A stretch of DNA of 64,000 nucleotides. Origin: Persicaria tinctoria (lineage: Eukaryota; Streptophyta; Magnoliopsida; Caryophyllales; Polygonaceae). The DNA is taken from contig JBANSL010000009.1 of assembly GCA_037127255.1 (NCBI GenBank), positions 28,588,475-28,652,474 of the forward strand, given 5' to 3'. Below, one piece after another: positions 20,898-31,865 of this stretch. Made by a program: the position numbers and the translations under genes. The notes under the pieces are model-generated. The model was not told the origin of the DNA and made no database searches. It saw only the letters and a list, made by a program, of their open reading frames with translations. The number at the start of each line of letters is the position of its first letter. Within the stretch, counting starts at the first letter, position 1.

Positions 20898-21730
20898 GTG
20901 TCACCGCCCTATCGCTGTCACCACAACCCATATCGCTGTCACCACCACCCATATCGCTGTCACCACCCTTATTGCGGTCACAACCTCTATCGCTGTCACC
21001 TCCATATCGCTGTCACCACTCCTATCGCTGTCACCACCACCCATATCGCTGTCACCACCACCTCTATCACTGTCACCACCACCTCTATCACTGTCACCAC
21101 CACCCATATTGTTGTCACCACCCTTATTGTTGTCACCACCTCTATCGTTGTCACCACCCTATCGATGTCACCACTCGTATCGCTGTCACCCCCACTCCTA
21201 TCGCTGTCACCACCACTCCTATCGCTGTCACCACTACTCATATCGTTGTCACCACCTCTATCGTTGTCACCGCCCTACGCTGTCACCACCACTCATATCG
21301 CTGTCACCACCACTCCTATCGCTATCACCACCCCCTATCGATGTCACCACCACCCCTATTATTGTCACCAACACCCATATTGTTGTCACCACCCTTATTG
21401 TTGTCACCACCTCTATCGTTGTCACCGTATCGTTGTCACCACTCCTATCGCTGTCACCGCCACTCCAATCGTTGTCATCACCACCCCTATCACTGTCACC
21501 ACCACCCCTATCCCTGTCACCACCCTTATTGCTATCACCTCCTCTATCGCTATCACCGCCCTATCGCTGTCACCACTCCTATCACTGTCACCACCACCCC
21601 TATCTCTGTCACCACCACCCTTATCACTGTGACCATCACCCATATCGTTGTCACCACCACACATATCGATGTCACCAAGCATCACCCTTATCACTTTCAT
21701 CACTGACACCGTCCTTATCACTGTGGTGAC
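20898..21730 (+). repeat. GTCACC minisatellite, 18- and 21-bp units
   Basis: About 40 units of the type TATCGCTGTCACCACCAC, alternating between 18 and 21 bp with substitutions (TCGTTG, TCACTG, TTGTTG). Because unit lengths are multiples of 3, several frames stay open for up to 244 codons (His/Tyr/Cys- or Ser/Pro/Leu-rich); these are not judged to be proteins. The array is flanked by GTGACAC words in both orientations: a near-palindrome GTGTCACCAC...GTGGTGACAC at about 20782-20811, and GAGGTGACACTC...GGTGACACA near 21825-21848. This suggests it sits within a larger fold-back or MITE-like element. Confidence 0.85.
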
Positions 21731-22743
21731 ACTGTCGGTGGTCACACATTAAGTAACAACTTTTTTTGGTGACGGATTTGTTTTTAGAGTTTTTTTAACG
21801 GGATCACCGTCGTCCCCCTTATTAGAGGTGACACTCTTGGTGACACATGTAATTCATGAAAAAAAAATAGTGTAATCAAACACAATACGACAAAACAAAT
21901 TCATGAAAAATATAGTGTAATCAAACACAATATCACCGAAAAATACAATGTAATCCAACAAATAAAGAAGTTGAAGAGTCTAGTAAAAATCAATCAAAAG
22001 GTTAAGGTCATATCCTCAAGTTTGTGTAAGAGTCCAGTAAAATATTACATGGAAGCCGAATGAATCATAGTCAAGAAGTCCAACAATGCCACATTTCAAC
22101 TACCAGTGGATCTCCATCAATTAGATTTCTAACAAGTAACTTAATTCAAGTTCATCAATCATAGCATTAATCAAGGGTAAACGGTGGTAGACAGTGGATC
22201 TCCATCAATTACAGTTCTAACAAGCAAGTAGCATGGTAGAAGTTAGGAATCATTTGCTAGAAGTAGAACTGCAGTATTGCCTGGATCACAAAGACTCACA
22301 GTAACATGATCTGGAGCCACAAAACCGCCGTAATCGAAAGGAAATCCACCGGAAATCAAAACATTCGCAGACGACACTCGCACAACGCATTCCACCAAAA
22401 ATAAATTATTTTTCCAACAAATATCGACATTGGAAATCAATTTAACAAGTAATTCAATTCAGCCTGTTTGATTGGCATGTTCTCGAGCTGTAAAGAAGAA
22501 AATCAGCCACCATAATTGCTCTACACAAACACAACGAAGAACCAAATTAATCCATCAGTAATTGGGAGAATTACAATGCTTTAAAACCGAATTCAATCCT
22601 AAAAAGCAATCACACTAGCAAAAACCCCAAAAATCTGACTAAATCCAAACGATTAACCACAAACAAAGCCAAAACACACCTAGGAAACAAGCAAAAACCC
22701 TCAGTAATTAATAGGAAAAGAACAAGACGAAGAGGAAGAGGAC
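21731..22743. other. No gene recognised
   Basis: The left part carries further GTGACAC words. The phrase CAGTGGATCTCCATCAATTA occurs at about 22102 and 22193, a short duplication. No protein assigned. Confidence 0.45.
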
Positions 22744-23160
22744 ATGTTCGACTGGGAGAGAGTGGAAGGCGAAAGCGAGGAGGAGGCGGAGGGCGAAGGA
22801 TCCAAGGATTGGGGAAGCGGTCCTCGCCGTCTCCGGAGAAATCGTCGGGTTTCATTGTGGTGTCCATCGCACCTACTCCCTTGTCACCACCACCACCGCA
22901 GCGCCACCGCTTGCCATAACCAGGTCGGTAGGTCCACTCGCCAGATCCGCCGCTACCACAATTGGCCGAAGTTGGGTTGCAAGGGTTTCCTGATCGAGGA
23001 GGAAGCCATATTCGCCCCCTCCTCACCGTTGTCATCAACCACGGAAGAGGAAGAATCGCAATCACTCGAGCAATCCTTCGACCAAGCTCTCTTCATCCCC
23101 ACCGCCATATCCGAATATCTGTGAATCTGCGATTTGAACCTGCGATCTGAGAATTCAGAC
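22744..23160. other. GC-rich island, possible captured exon or 5' leader
   Basis: Open frames on both strands (plus from 22744, minus from 23065) encode low-complexity acidic or Gly/Arg-rich sequence that I do not recognise. Such islands next to transposon ends in this window may be captured gene pieces, but there is no family evidence. Confidence 0.3.
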
Positions 23161-23621
23161 GAATCTCTGTGAATCTGCTATCAGAATCTCCCTTTCAACC
23201 GTGAAAATCGACAAAATCGCATATATGAATCTCTGATTTGAATCTCCATTTCGATCCAGCCGCAACTCCGATCCAGAGGTCTCCATGCCTCGATTCCGAA
23301 CGGAGGCAATGATGATGGCCGCGACTCCGATCAAGAGGTCTCCATGGCTCCCCTTCCGCTGTGTAATCAGACGACCGTTTTCTCGCCTCCTTCTCTCAGA
23401 TCTGTGGGAACTCTATGGAGAAGTTGAGGCAGCCTATGTATCTAAACAAGGTTAAGTAATAACAATGGTAAAATGGGGTTTTCAAAAAAAAATTAAAACA
23501 TTTAGCAAAAACTGATTTTAAGTGGACATTTTGCAAAAAGGGTTTGTCAAAATGGACATTTAGCCAAATTTCTTCAATTAATATTAGTAATGTGTATCTC
23601 TCTCTCTATTTCTCTCTCTCC

Positions 23622-23622
<1 letters not shown>
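23161..23622. other. No gene recognised
   Basis: Contains repeated phrases (GAATCTCTGTGAATCTGC-like; AGAGGTCTCCATG twice, near 23275 and 23334), then AT-rich sequence leading into the (TA)n tract. Confidence 0.4.

Positions 23623-23661
<39 letters not shown>
23623..23661. repeat. (TA)n microsatellite, left flank of a TIR element
   Basis: About 19 TA units. A matching TA tract lies on the other side of the element at 25922-25938. Confidence 0.9.
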
Positions 23662-23662
<1 letters not shown>

Positions 23663-23669
<7 letters not shown>

Positions 23670-25921
23670 GTTCAGGTGAGAAGATATCGGTCCGGTGAGA
23701 AGGAAAGAAGTAATTTTATTGGCTGACACACATCTAAATTTATAAAAATAAAGAAAGGTCTCACGCGCTCTCTGATCTCGTATAGAAAGGGGCTTCTTCC
23801 TCCATGGCCTTTCTCCCTCCTTCCTCCAAGCCGGCCTCCTTCCCTCCTGACCTCAAGGCCGTCCTCCAAGCCAGCCTCCCCGCCGGCCCAGGCTCCCCCG
23901 ATTGACGCTCCCCCGGCGTCAGGCACCACCTCCGCGGCCTCCTCGGCTTCCCCATCTCTTTCCCCTGGTCGCAATGATGGCGGAGGGAGAGCCAGAGGCG
24001 TGAGGGTGGCAGATTTAGTCTCGTCGTCACATCGTTGCCGGAGGAGGCGACGGAGCTGTAGATCTCGCGGCGAGGGAGGGAGAAGAAATCGCCGTTTCAT
24101 TAATTTCTGGCTTTTGCTCTATTTACTGTTGACTTCTGGCTTGGTGTGTGTTAACTTTTTTTTGGTTATTTTTGTTGTTCGATGGTGTGCGTTCAATGAT
24201 TTATGGCTTGTGTTCAATTTGTTGTTCGATTTGTTTTCCTTCGATTCATAGATTGCCTTGATGCCTTGTGTTCGAATGGTGTTTGATGGATTGTTCGTTC
24301 ACTGTTGACTTGCCTTGTTGCATTTTTGTTTTCCCACTGGTTTATATAATGTGAATCTTATGTAACATGAAAAAGGGGGTCATTTTACAAACCGTAACCT
24401 GAAAAAAGGACATTTTACAAACTTGTGCAATTTTATTCAACATATTTTAATTTTATTCAGTGACTAAATAGAGGTTGGTTCTGTGATCAAATAGGTTGGT
24501 TCAGTGACTAAATTGAGGTGGGTTCAGTGACTAAATAGAGGTTGGTTCAGTGACCGAATAGAGAGTGGTTCAGTGATTGAATAGATAGTGGTTCAAGGAC
24601 CGGACACAGTGGTTCAGTGATCAAATAGAGATTGGTTCAGTGATCGAATAGAGTGGTTCAGTGACCGAATAGAGAGTGGTTCAGTAACCGAATAGAGAGT
24701 GATTCAGTGACCGAGCAGATAATGGTTCAGTGATCGAATAGAGTGGTTCAGTAATCGAATAGAGATTGGTTCAGTGACCAAATAGAGTGGTTCAGTGACC
24801 GAATAGAGAGTGGTTCACTGGGTGTGGTTTACTGAATGTGGTTCACTGGGTGTGATTCGGTAACTAAATAGAAAATTTTAATTAATGTTTGAAAAAAAAA
24901 AGGAAGCAATTACGATTTTGTAATGTATAATTGATGTTTGTAATATATAGTGATACATTTAATATTGTACGAAGCAATTACGATGCGTTTAACATTAATT
25001 AAAATGGGCAATTATGATGCATTTAAAATTGTTGAATCACTGTGAATAAAACTGTTGAACCACTATGAATAAAATTGTTGAACCACTCTGAATAAAAATG
25101 TTGAACCACTATGACTAAATAGAAGTTGGTTCAGTGACTAAATAGATGTTGGTTCACTAATTAAATAAAGATTGGTTCAGTGGTTTATTGACTAAATAGA
25201 GAGAGGTTCAGTGACTAAATAGAGGGAGGTTCAGTGACTAAATTGAGATTGATTTAGTGAACCATTTTATTTTAAAAGAAAAATAAATAAATAAATAATT
25301 AATTAATTAAAAATAAACATTAAAAGAAAAAGTAAAAGAAGAATGAACTTGTGAAATTTTTTAGGTTCATGAACCACTTCTTTATAGCTTCATTAACCAC
25401 TTATTTATAACTTGTGAACCATGTGAATCACTACAAATAAAATGGCCGAACCATTGTGAAAAAAGTTGATAAACCACTGTGAATAAAAATGCTGAACCAC
25501 TATAAATAAAATTACTGAACTGTTGTGAATGAAATTGCTGAACCACACTCAAAAAAATATATTTTATATATTTTTAATAAGTGAAAATGTCAAAAATATA
25601 TTTTTTATATTTCATTTTAAGAGAAATATTTGATTTAAGTATATAAACGTGAGAGGGGGTGCAATTCCCTAAGCCATCCACCCATTCCGATTTTTCCGCT
25701 GTACAAATGCAATTGAATTAAACGAGGGGGGCAATTAATGACGCGCCTGTGCACACTCGCCGCATGCAAGTGGGGGAGCTAGGCGCGCTCGCTGGAAGTA
25801 TTTTTTGGGCAGTTAGGCACGCTCCGGGTAAGGATTTTTTTGACATTAATTTAATCTGTGTGGACCAATAGAATTGCTTCTTTCCTTCTCACTTTTGTTG
25901 ACCTTTGCACCTGAACCCAAC
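23663..25921. mobile_element. Non-autonomous terminal-inverted-repeat element inserted in (TA)n
   Basis: The left end reads GGGTTCAGGTG, then GTGAGAAGGAAAGAAGTAAT and TTTATTGG within ~75 bp. The reverse complement of the right end reads GGGTTCAGGTG, then GTGAGAAGGAAAGAAGCAAT and TCTATTGG. Long imperfect inverted repeats and flanking TA tracts fit a Mutator-like or mariner-like non-autonomous element; the superfamily cannot be decided from the ends. Inside are a GC-rich piece (23770-24110) that may be captured gene sequence, and a long minisatellite. No transposase was found. Confidence 0.7.
24440..25560. repeat. GGTTCAGTGA-type minisatellite inside the TIR element
   Basis: On the left (24470-24880) about 18 imperfect units of GGTTCAGTGACCGAATAGAG; more units at 25120-25260. 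On the right (25025-25110 and 25390-25550) the word appears mostly inverted (GAACCACTGTGAATAAAA). The arrays thus form subterminal inverted repeats, and the unit resembles the element's own TIR (GGGTTCAGGTGAG). Confidence 0.75.
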
Positions 25922-26136
25922 TATATATATATATATATACTACTTTAATTGTTTTTTCAATCAATAAGTTTAATTTAATACTGTATATCACTAAGAATTT
26001 ATTTTTAAAAAACCGCGTCATGATGCGAGAATAATACTAGTTAATTACATGCTATTGGATAAAACTGTACAGTACTTAATTAACAATGTACTATATAATA
26101 TTAGTCCAATCACACAGTACATACGGTAGGAATTAA

Positions 26137-29100
26137 TCACACAACGCCACCCCCTCTCCGCTCCCTCACAACCGCCGGCAAACCGTCTTTCAAGGTGGCT
26201 GTGAGGCCTGGCACAAACCTTGGCGGGCCTGACGGACCCACGAGTCGAATATCGAACAACCTAACAAGAGACAGGCACACAATCTTAATCGTCATGAGAG
26301 CCATTTCCTTGCCTAGACAAACCCTACACCCTGCTTGGAAAACCGGATACTTATACAAGCTTATGGGGCTAAAAACCCCTTCACAATCCAGCCACCTCTC
26401 TGGCCGAAACTCGAGGCAATCGGGTCCCCATATCTGGGGCATCCTGCCCATTGCGTACGGGTGGAATGAGACCTTATCGCCCTTTCGGATCCACGTTCCG
26501 TCAGGCAAGACATCGTCAAACTCGGCGTACTTGGAGTCGATTTGTACCGGAGGGTACAATCTTAGGGCCTCATGCATGACCGCATGTAGGTAGTGAAGCT
26601 CTTTGAGCTGGTCGAAAGCGTGTAACCGGTTTGGGTTTTCCTGCCCTAGTACCCGATTACTCTCTTCTCGGATCTTGGACTCGACATCCGGATGTCGAGC
26701 TACGAGGAGGAAGAAGACGGTGATGGCGGATGCCACAGTGTCGCGGCCCGCTAATAGGAAGCTTATGACAATGTCTCTTAGGTAATTTTCGTCGTCGATG
26801 GAGATCATGAACCTATTCAAGGAAATTTACCAATCGAGGAATAAACATTAAGATATTAAATTGATGACATTAAATCAAAGATAGATGGATTGAAGAGTTA
26901 GTTATGTAAATTACTCCGTAGAATAAAAAGTTCTCAGTTTTATGATTTAAAGAAGAGGTCAACCATGTGATTGATCGAATTGAAAACATAATTTTATTTA
27001 TTTAATTGGAGCATCTGTTACGTATCCAAGCTAGATTCTTTGATTTCTATTTATTTAAGTGCCTATTTGGCATAATTTTAAATTTTAATTAGGAATCTTG
27101 TTGATTGGTTGAAAAGGAGCAAAAAAAAAAGAAAAAGGTTGATTAATTTGGTTTAGTTCTGTAATATCATTTAAGAAAAGGGACTACTATTTACACCGTC
27201 TATTTTTCCGCCAAGTACACGGCGCAACCGCGCATCCGCACTCCGCGGTTGCATTTTTTTTTTTAAAATCCTCTTCTTCTAGCTCGCAAATCCCTAGCGT
27301 GGATCTCCTGAACATGCCGCCGGCGAGGCTCCGTCATCGTGCTTCTTTCGAAGGATGTCCTTGACTCTGACTCAGACCATCACTGCGCCCTCCTTCGCAT
27401 TCGCTGCCTTTTTCTTCTTGTTACGAGGATATGGCGGAGCGGGAAGAGGGTGAAGGGAGCGATGAGACCTGACGGCGTTGAGAAGCTTTAGTAGGGCTGA
27501 GACGGTGGCCTCGAGCACCGCCCTGGACCTGGAGCGGCTCCTCTGCAAACGGTGACATGAAGCTTAGGAGGAATTAGGGGATGAGTGGGCGAGGAAGGAA
27601 TTGAAGTTGAAGGAGGAATTGGGGGATAAATTAAAATCAAGGGAGTGAGTTGGAGACATAAAAGGAGGGAGGAGTACACAGGAAGGAGGAAAAGAGAATT
27701 TCATTCAATTTCAGATCAATTTCGGAAGCATTTGCCTAGAAGGAAGAAGAAGGCATCAAATCAATTTCGGAAGCATATGCGCACTCAAAGTCCGTGTGTG
27801 CATTTGATTTTTTTTAATTTTTAAAAGGCATGATTTCGGAATGGGCCCACCTCCCCCTTCGCACTGCGCAATTACACTCGTAAACCGAGTAACTTGCGAT
27901 AAATTGACTGTGTAATTAGCAATCCCGTTAAGAAATTGGATTAAACTATTTCTCATTCCACATTCTCCGAAAATATATGGACACATGAACATTTGTACCC
28001 CAGCCCTTCAAAAGTGCAAATATTTACTTAATTTTGCAATGAAAACCATGATATCATTGGAAGAATAGAAAAAATATTGTGATAACAAATATTTAATAAA
28101 GAAAAATAAGGCGGAGATAGTTAATTAGAGTATCTCTAAAACATTTCTCATTTTATTGATTTTAATTTGAGCTTTTGAGGAATTTTGTTCAAATTTTCTA
28201 TCCAACTCCTTGTATTCTCAAAAAAATATACTATAAAATAACGATTAATGGTCCATTTGACAATGCAAATAGCTTTTCAGAGCTTTTAGTTTTAATATTT
28301 TAAGTTTTAAATAAGTTAAATATAAGATTTTAGTTTAATTAATTTTTGAAATTGGATTTTCATCAGCTACTCACCCCAAGCTTTTTAGAATTCTATTCAT
28401 TTTCTATTATCTAATTAGCTAGTTTGTATCAGCTACTCTATCACCTGGATTAACAAACACCTTATTAACTTATGCAAACTCTAATTAAACGTATATTTAA
28501 TACGGGTAGATCCATTTAATACACTTAACATATCAGATTTAGCTACCTCATCAGCTTTGTGTTACCAAACTGACCTTAACAAAAATCAGAACAGTTTTCC
28601 AAATGTGGAGCATTCTTCAAGTTTTTAGATAGATTAGGTTATAAATACATATTTTTCAAAGTGGAAACAAATGTTGAATATAAGAGTAAAAATAATTTGA
28701 TTTTTGCTTACTAATTTCGAAGAATTTTTTGGAAAAAAAAACAGTTGAAATGTAAGAAAAAGAAAGGGTCTAATGGCAAAAAAAAATGCAAGGGTAAAAT
28801 TCTATTGAACAAAAACGGGATAAGTTTTACAAAATAAATCTTACATGAGGGCATTTTTTTAAAAAAAAAAAAGCTCTATATAAATAATAAATTTTCACAA
28901 ATTCAACAATTTATTTTTTAAAAAAAAATCACTAGAAACCGTTTTTATGAAAAATAAATAAAAATGCCAAACTATCAATGTTTAAAAATATTGTTATTAA
29001 TTTAATTTATAAGAATAAATAAAGTGATAATATAATATTTAAGCATATATAAAATATTGCTTTACAATTCCAAATTATTGTTGAATGATTTTGTAAAAAC

Positions 29101-31401
29101 ATAGTAATAAATTCTATTGATAATCTTGTAAAATTTTACAAAAATAAAACATAGGGTTAGCTCAAGTTGGGACAAATAAAGACCAAAGTAGGAGCCACTG
29201 CAATTAAATACTCTGTGTCAGCGTGGATCTAGCGACTGACAATGAACCCTCACCACGTTGCCATAAGGCACTAAGACCTTATTAACTTATGCAAACTCTA
29301 ATTAAACGTATATTTAATACGGGTAGATCCATTTAATACACTTAACATATCAGATTTAGCTACCTCATCAGCTTTGTGTTACCAAACTGACCTTAACAAA
29401 AATCAGAACAGTTTTCCAAATGTGGAGCATTCTTCAAGTTTTTAGATAGATTAGGTTATAAATACATATTTTTCAAAGTGGAAACAAATGTTGAATATAA
29501 GAGTAAAAATAATTTGATTTTTGCTTACTAATTTCGAAGAATTTTTTGGAAAAAAAAACAGTTGAAATGTAAGAAAAAGAAAGGGTCTAATGGCAAAAAA
29601 AAATGCAAGGGTAAAATTCTATTGAACAAAAACGGGATAAGTTTTACAAAATAAATCTTACATGAGGGCATTTTTTTTTTAAAAAAAAAGCTCTATATAA
29701 ATAATAAATTTTCACAAATTCAACAATTTATTTTTTAAAAAAAAATCACTAGAAACCGTTTTTATGAAAAATAAATAAAAATGCCAAACTATCAATGTTT
29801 AAAAATATTGTTATTAATTTAATTTATAAGAATAAATAAAGTGATAATATAATATTTAAGCATATATAAAATATTGCTTTACAATTCCAAATTATTGTTG
29901 AATGATTTTGTAAAAACATAGTAATAAATTCTATTGATAATCTTGTAAAATTTTACAAAAATAAAACATAGGGTTAGCTCAAGTTGGGACAAATAAAGAC
30001 CAAAGTAGGAGCCACTGCAATTAAATACTCTGTGTCAGCGTGGATCTAGCGACTGACAATGAACCCTCACCACGTTGCCATAAGGCACTAAGACCATCTC
30101 CAACAGCTTCCCTAAAATTTTCTCAAAATGGGGAAACAAAATACATATTCTCCAAATTATTTTCGCTTTAAATCCAACGGCTTCCCCATTTCGAAGATTT
30201 GGAGAATTGTTTAGTTTGGAGAATGCTGTAGATTTAGGGAATCCTCTCCATTTTTTCTGCTGCTTCTCCATTTTGGAGAATGGAATGGGGAATCTGTTGG
30301 ACCAAAAAATCTCTTAAAATTCTCCAAAAACTCCAAAATCTCCAAAATGGGGAAACTGTTGGAGATGCTCTGTAACTTATTTTATAGCCAAATCAAGAAA
30401 GTAAACGGTAAAAATAACTAACCTCGACAGTAAATCCTTCCTGGTTGAAAACCCGATTTTCTCCCTCTCCCTTATGATACTCTCCGCCACCAAATTAACC
30501 TTCCTCAGCGCCTCCTTCAGCCTCCTCTCCGTCCCCAAATTCAACGCCCTCTTCGCCTTCCACACCGCCGGCACCGGCTCTAGCGCCCTCTCCGCCGACA
30601 GCCTCGACGCCAAGTCAAACGCCTCCGCAAACTCCAACGGTGACATCACCCTCCCCAGACTCGCCGGGTCGATCCCGAACGACAGCCTGCACATGTTCTC
30701 GAACGTGAACTTCCTAAACACCTCTTGCAAATCCAGCACCACTCCAGTGGTGGCGGAGGAGACGAAACAAGGAAGGAGCCGGAGCTTGATCTCCAAAGAA
30801 ACGGTTTCGAAGGCGAATGATCGGACCGAGTGGGATCCAAGCGCTGTCGATGCAACCTGTAGAGTTTCAACTTTAAAACCAATCGGCAATAGAAAGAGTA
30901 GTCAAAAACCAACTGACAATAGAAAGAATAGTTTATGGACTCATATACTAAAGTTTATTATGTTTAACTTTCGATACGTACACTGATATAATTCACATCG
31001 ATCTCTAAACGTATATATACGCTGGAGTTACAGACCTTGCGTTGGAAGCGCCAGTGGTGGCCGTCGACGACGAAGATGCCGTGGCCGAGGAGGTCGCCGA
31101 GGATGACGCGGTGCTGTTTCCCCTTGCCGTAGGAGTCAAACTTGGTCTTGAGGATGTACTCGACGTTGGTGGGGTCGGCGGTGACGGTGTTGCGGAGGAC
31201 ATGGATCTGGATGGTGGAAGTTGGGGAGCGGCGGAGGAGGTGGGCGTACCAGTCAGGGAGGCTGGGAAACGACGACGTCCAGGAGCGGGAGACAAAGCAA
31301 CGGCACGTGTCGCACTTGCAGGAAAGCCGCCGGAAGCGGCGGACGAGGAGGAAGAGAGGGAGGAGTAAGAAGAGGGGTGTGAAGAAATTGAAGGAATCCA
31401 T
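26137..31401 (-). CDS. Cytochrome P450, CYP94 family, three exons, complete
   Basis: Exons are 31036-31401, 30423-30856 and 26137-26812; 1,476 coding bases, 491 residues. Phases match at both junctions (AG+G makes Arg in DLLSRF). Order: N-terminal membrane anchor ([15 protein letters not shown]), [50 protein letters not shown], then [15 protein letters not shown], the I-helix AGRDTVAS, the K-helix EALRLYPP (ExxR), FRPERW and the heme loop [14 protein letters not shown] with the Cys ligand. It ends [14 protein letters not shown], as CYP94 enzymes do. CYP94 enzymes omega-hydroxylate fatty acids; the B and C branches oxidise jasmonoyl-isoleucine, switching off the hormone. Which branch this belongs to is not resolved. 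It is anchored in the ER membrane. Intron 1 is 179 bp; intron 2 is 3,610 bp and full of repeats. Many CYP94 genes lack introns, so the structure is notable. Confidence 0.9.
27181..27920. other. GC-rich insert within CYP94 intron 2
   Basis: 27210-27560 is distinctly GC-rich against AT-rich intron sequence and contains CGCGGTTGCA and GGCGAGG words. No protein recognised on either strand. Possibly part of a non-autonomous element with captured sequence; its ends were not defined. Confidence 0.3.
28459..30095. repeat. 817-bp tandem duplication in CYP94 intron 2
   Basis: The segment starting TTATTAACTTATGC at 28462 recurs at 29279, and the offset stays 817 bp to the end (AAGGCACTAAGACC at about 29265-29278 and 30082-30095). 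The copies look almost identical. The clearest difference is an A/T homopolymer block: T7A12 near 28854-28872 versus T10A9 near 29671-29689, same total length. Three bases (ACC) are shared at the breakpoints. Confidence 0.92.
30092..30370. mobile_element. MITE with GACCATCTCCAACAG-type inverted repeats
   Basis: The left end GACCATCTCCAACAG and the reverse complement of the right end, GAGCATCTCCAACAG, match in 13 of 15 positions. The inside also folds back (GGGGAA and TTCCCC words on both sides). About 279 bp and noncoding. This type of terminus is common in plant MITEs; a clean target-site duplication was not found. It lies in CYP94 intron 2, close to exon 2. Confidence 0.65.
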
Positions 31402-31454
31402 GGTAGTGTGGACTATGGAAGGTGTGGGAAGGAGTTGGAAGCAGCTAATCGTGT

Positions 31455-31464
31455 TAATATATAC
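31455..31464 (-). promoter_or_regulatory. TATA box of the CYP94 gene
   Basis: The minus strand reads GTATATATTA about 55-60 bp upstream of the ATG at 31401, a normal plant core promoter position. Confidence 0.55.
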
Positions 31465-31524
31465 TTTTTTTTCAATGAAAAATAATACGGAAAAATAAAT
31501 ATACACTGTATATGTTTTTTTAAA

Positions 31525-31860
31525 GGGTTGTTTGGTTGAAAATAGGAAGTATCAATTTCCATGAATTCAATTCCCGTTAATTAAAAATTCCCATAAATTT
31601 GAAAAAGTTGTTTGGTTGATTTATAAGATGTGGGGATTTAAATAGGGAGAATTGATTTTTTACATTAAAAAAGGGTGGAATTGCAACTCACCTAATCCCC
31701 TAGGTAAGCAAAATTCTCCCATTTTGTAGAAATTGAAATTCCTGAGAAGTTAAATTCCTGTGTTTTTTCGTGTTAAAAAAAGTAATCAAATACATATATT
31801 TATCCCACTTTCTGGGTTTTTTAACTTCCTGGATTTTTAAAGGGTAACCAAACTAGCTCT
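31525..31860. mobile_element. MITE with GTTTGGTT-type inverted repeats, in the CYP94 upstream region
   Basis: The left end GGGTTGTTTGGTTG and the inverted right end AGCTAGTTTGGTTACC share TxGTTTGGTT. About 336 bp, AT-rich, with GGAATT/AATTCC words folding back. It looks like a Tourist/Harbinger-type MITE; its right edge was later hit by a LINE insertion at 31866. Confidence 0.5.
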
Positions 31861-31865
31861 AAGTG

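Noticed and set aside
20898..21706. Open frames of more than 200 codons (His/Tyr/Cys-rich) in the GTCACC array
   Set aside because: They exist in several phases at once because unit lengths are multiples of three; the sequence is a minisatellite, not a gene.
22610..23124. Open frames of 126-151 codons on both strands in a GC-rich island
   Set aside because: Low-complexity acidic or Gly/Arg-rich composition and no motif; mutual shadows of one another.
27290..27680. Gene within CYP94 intron 2
   Set aside because: GC-rich but frames are short and unrecognised on both strands.
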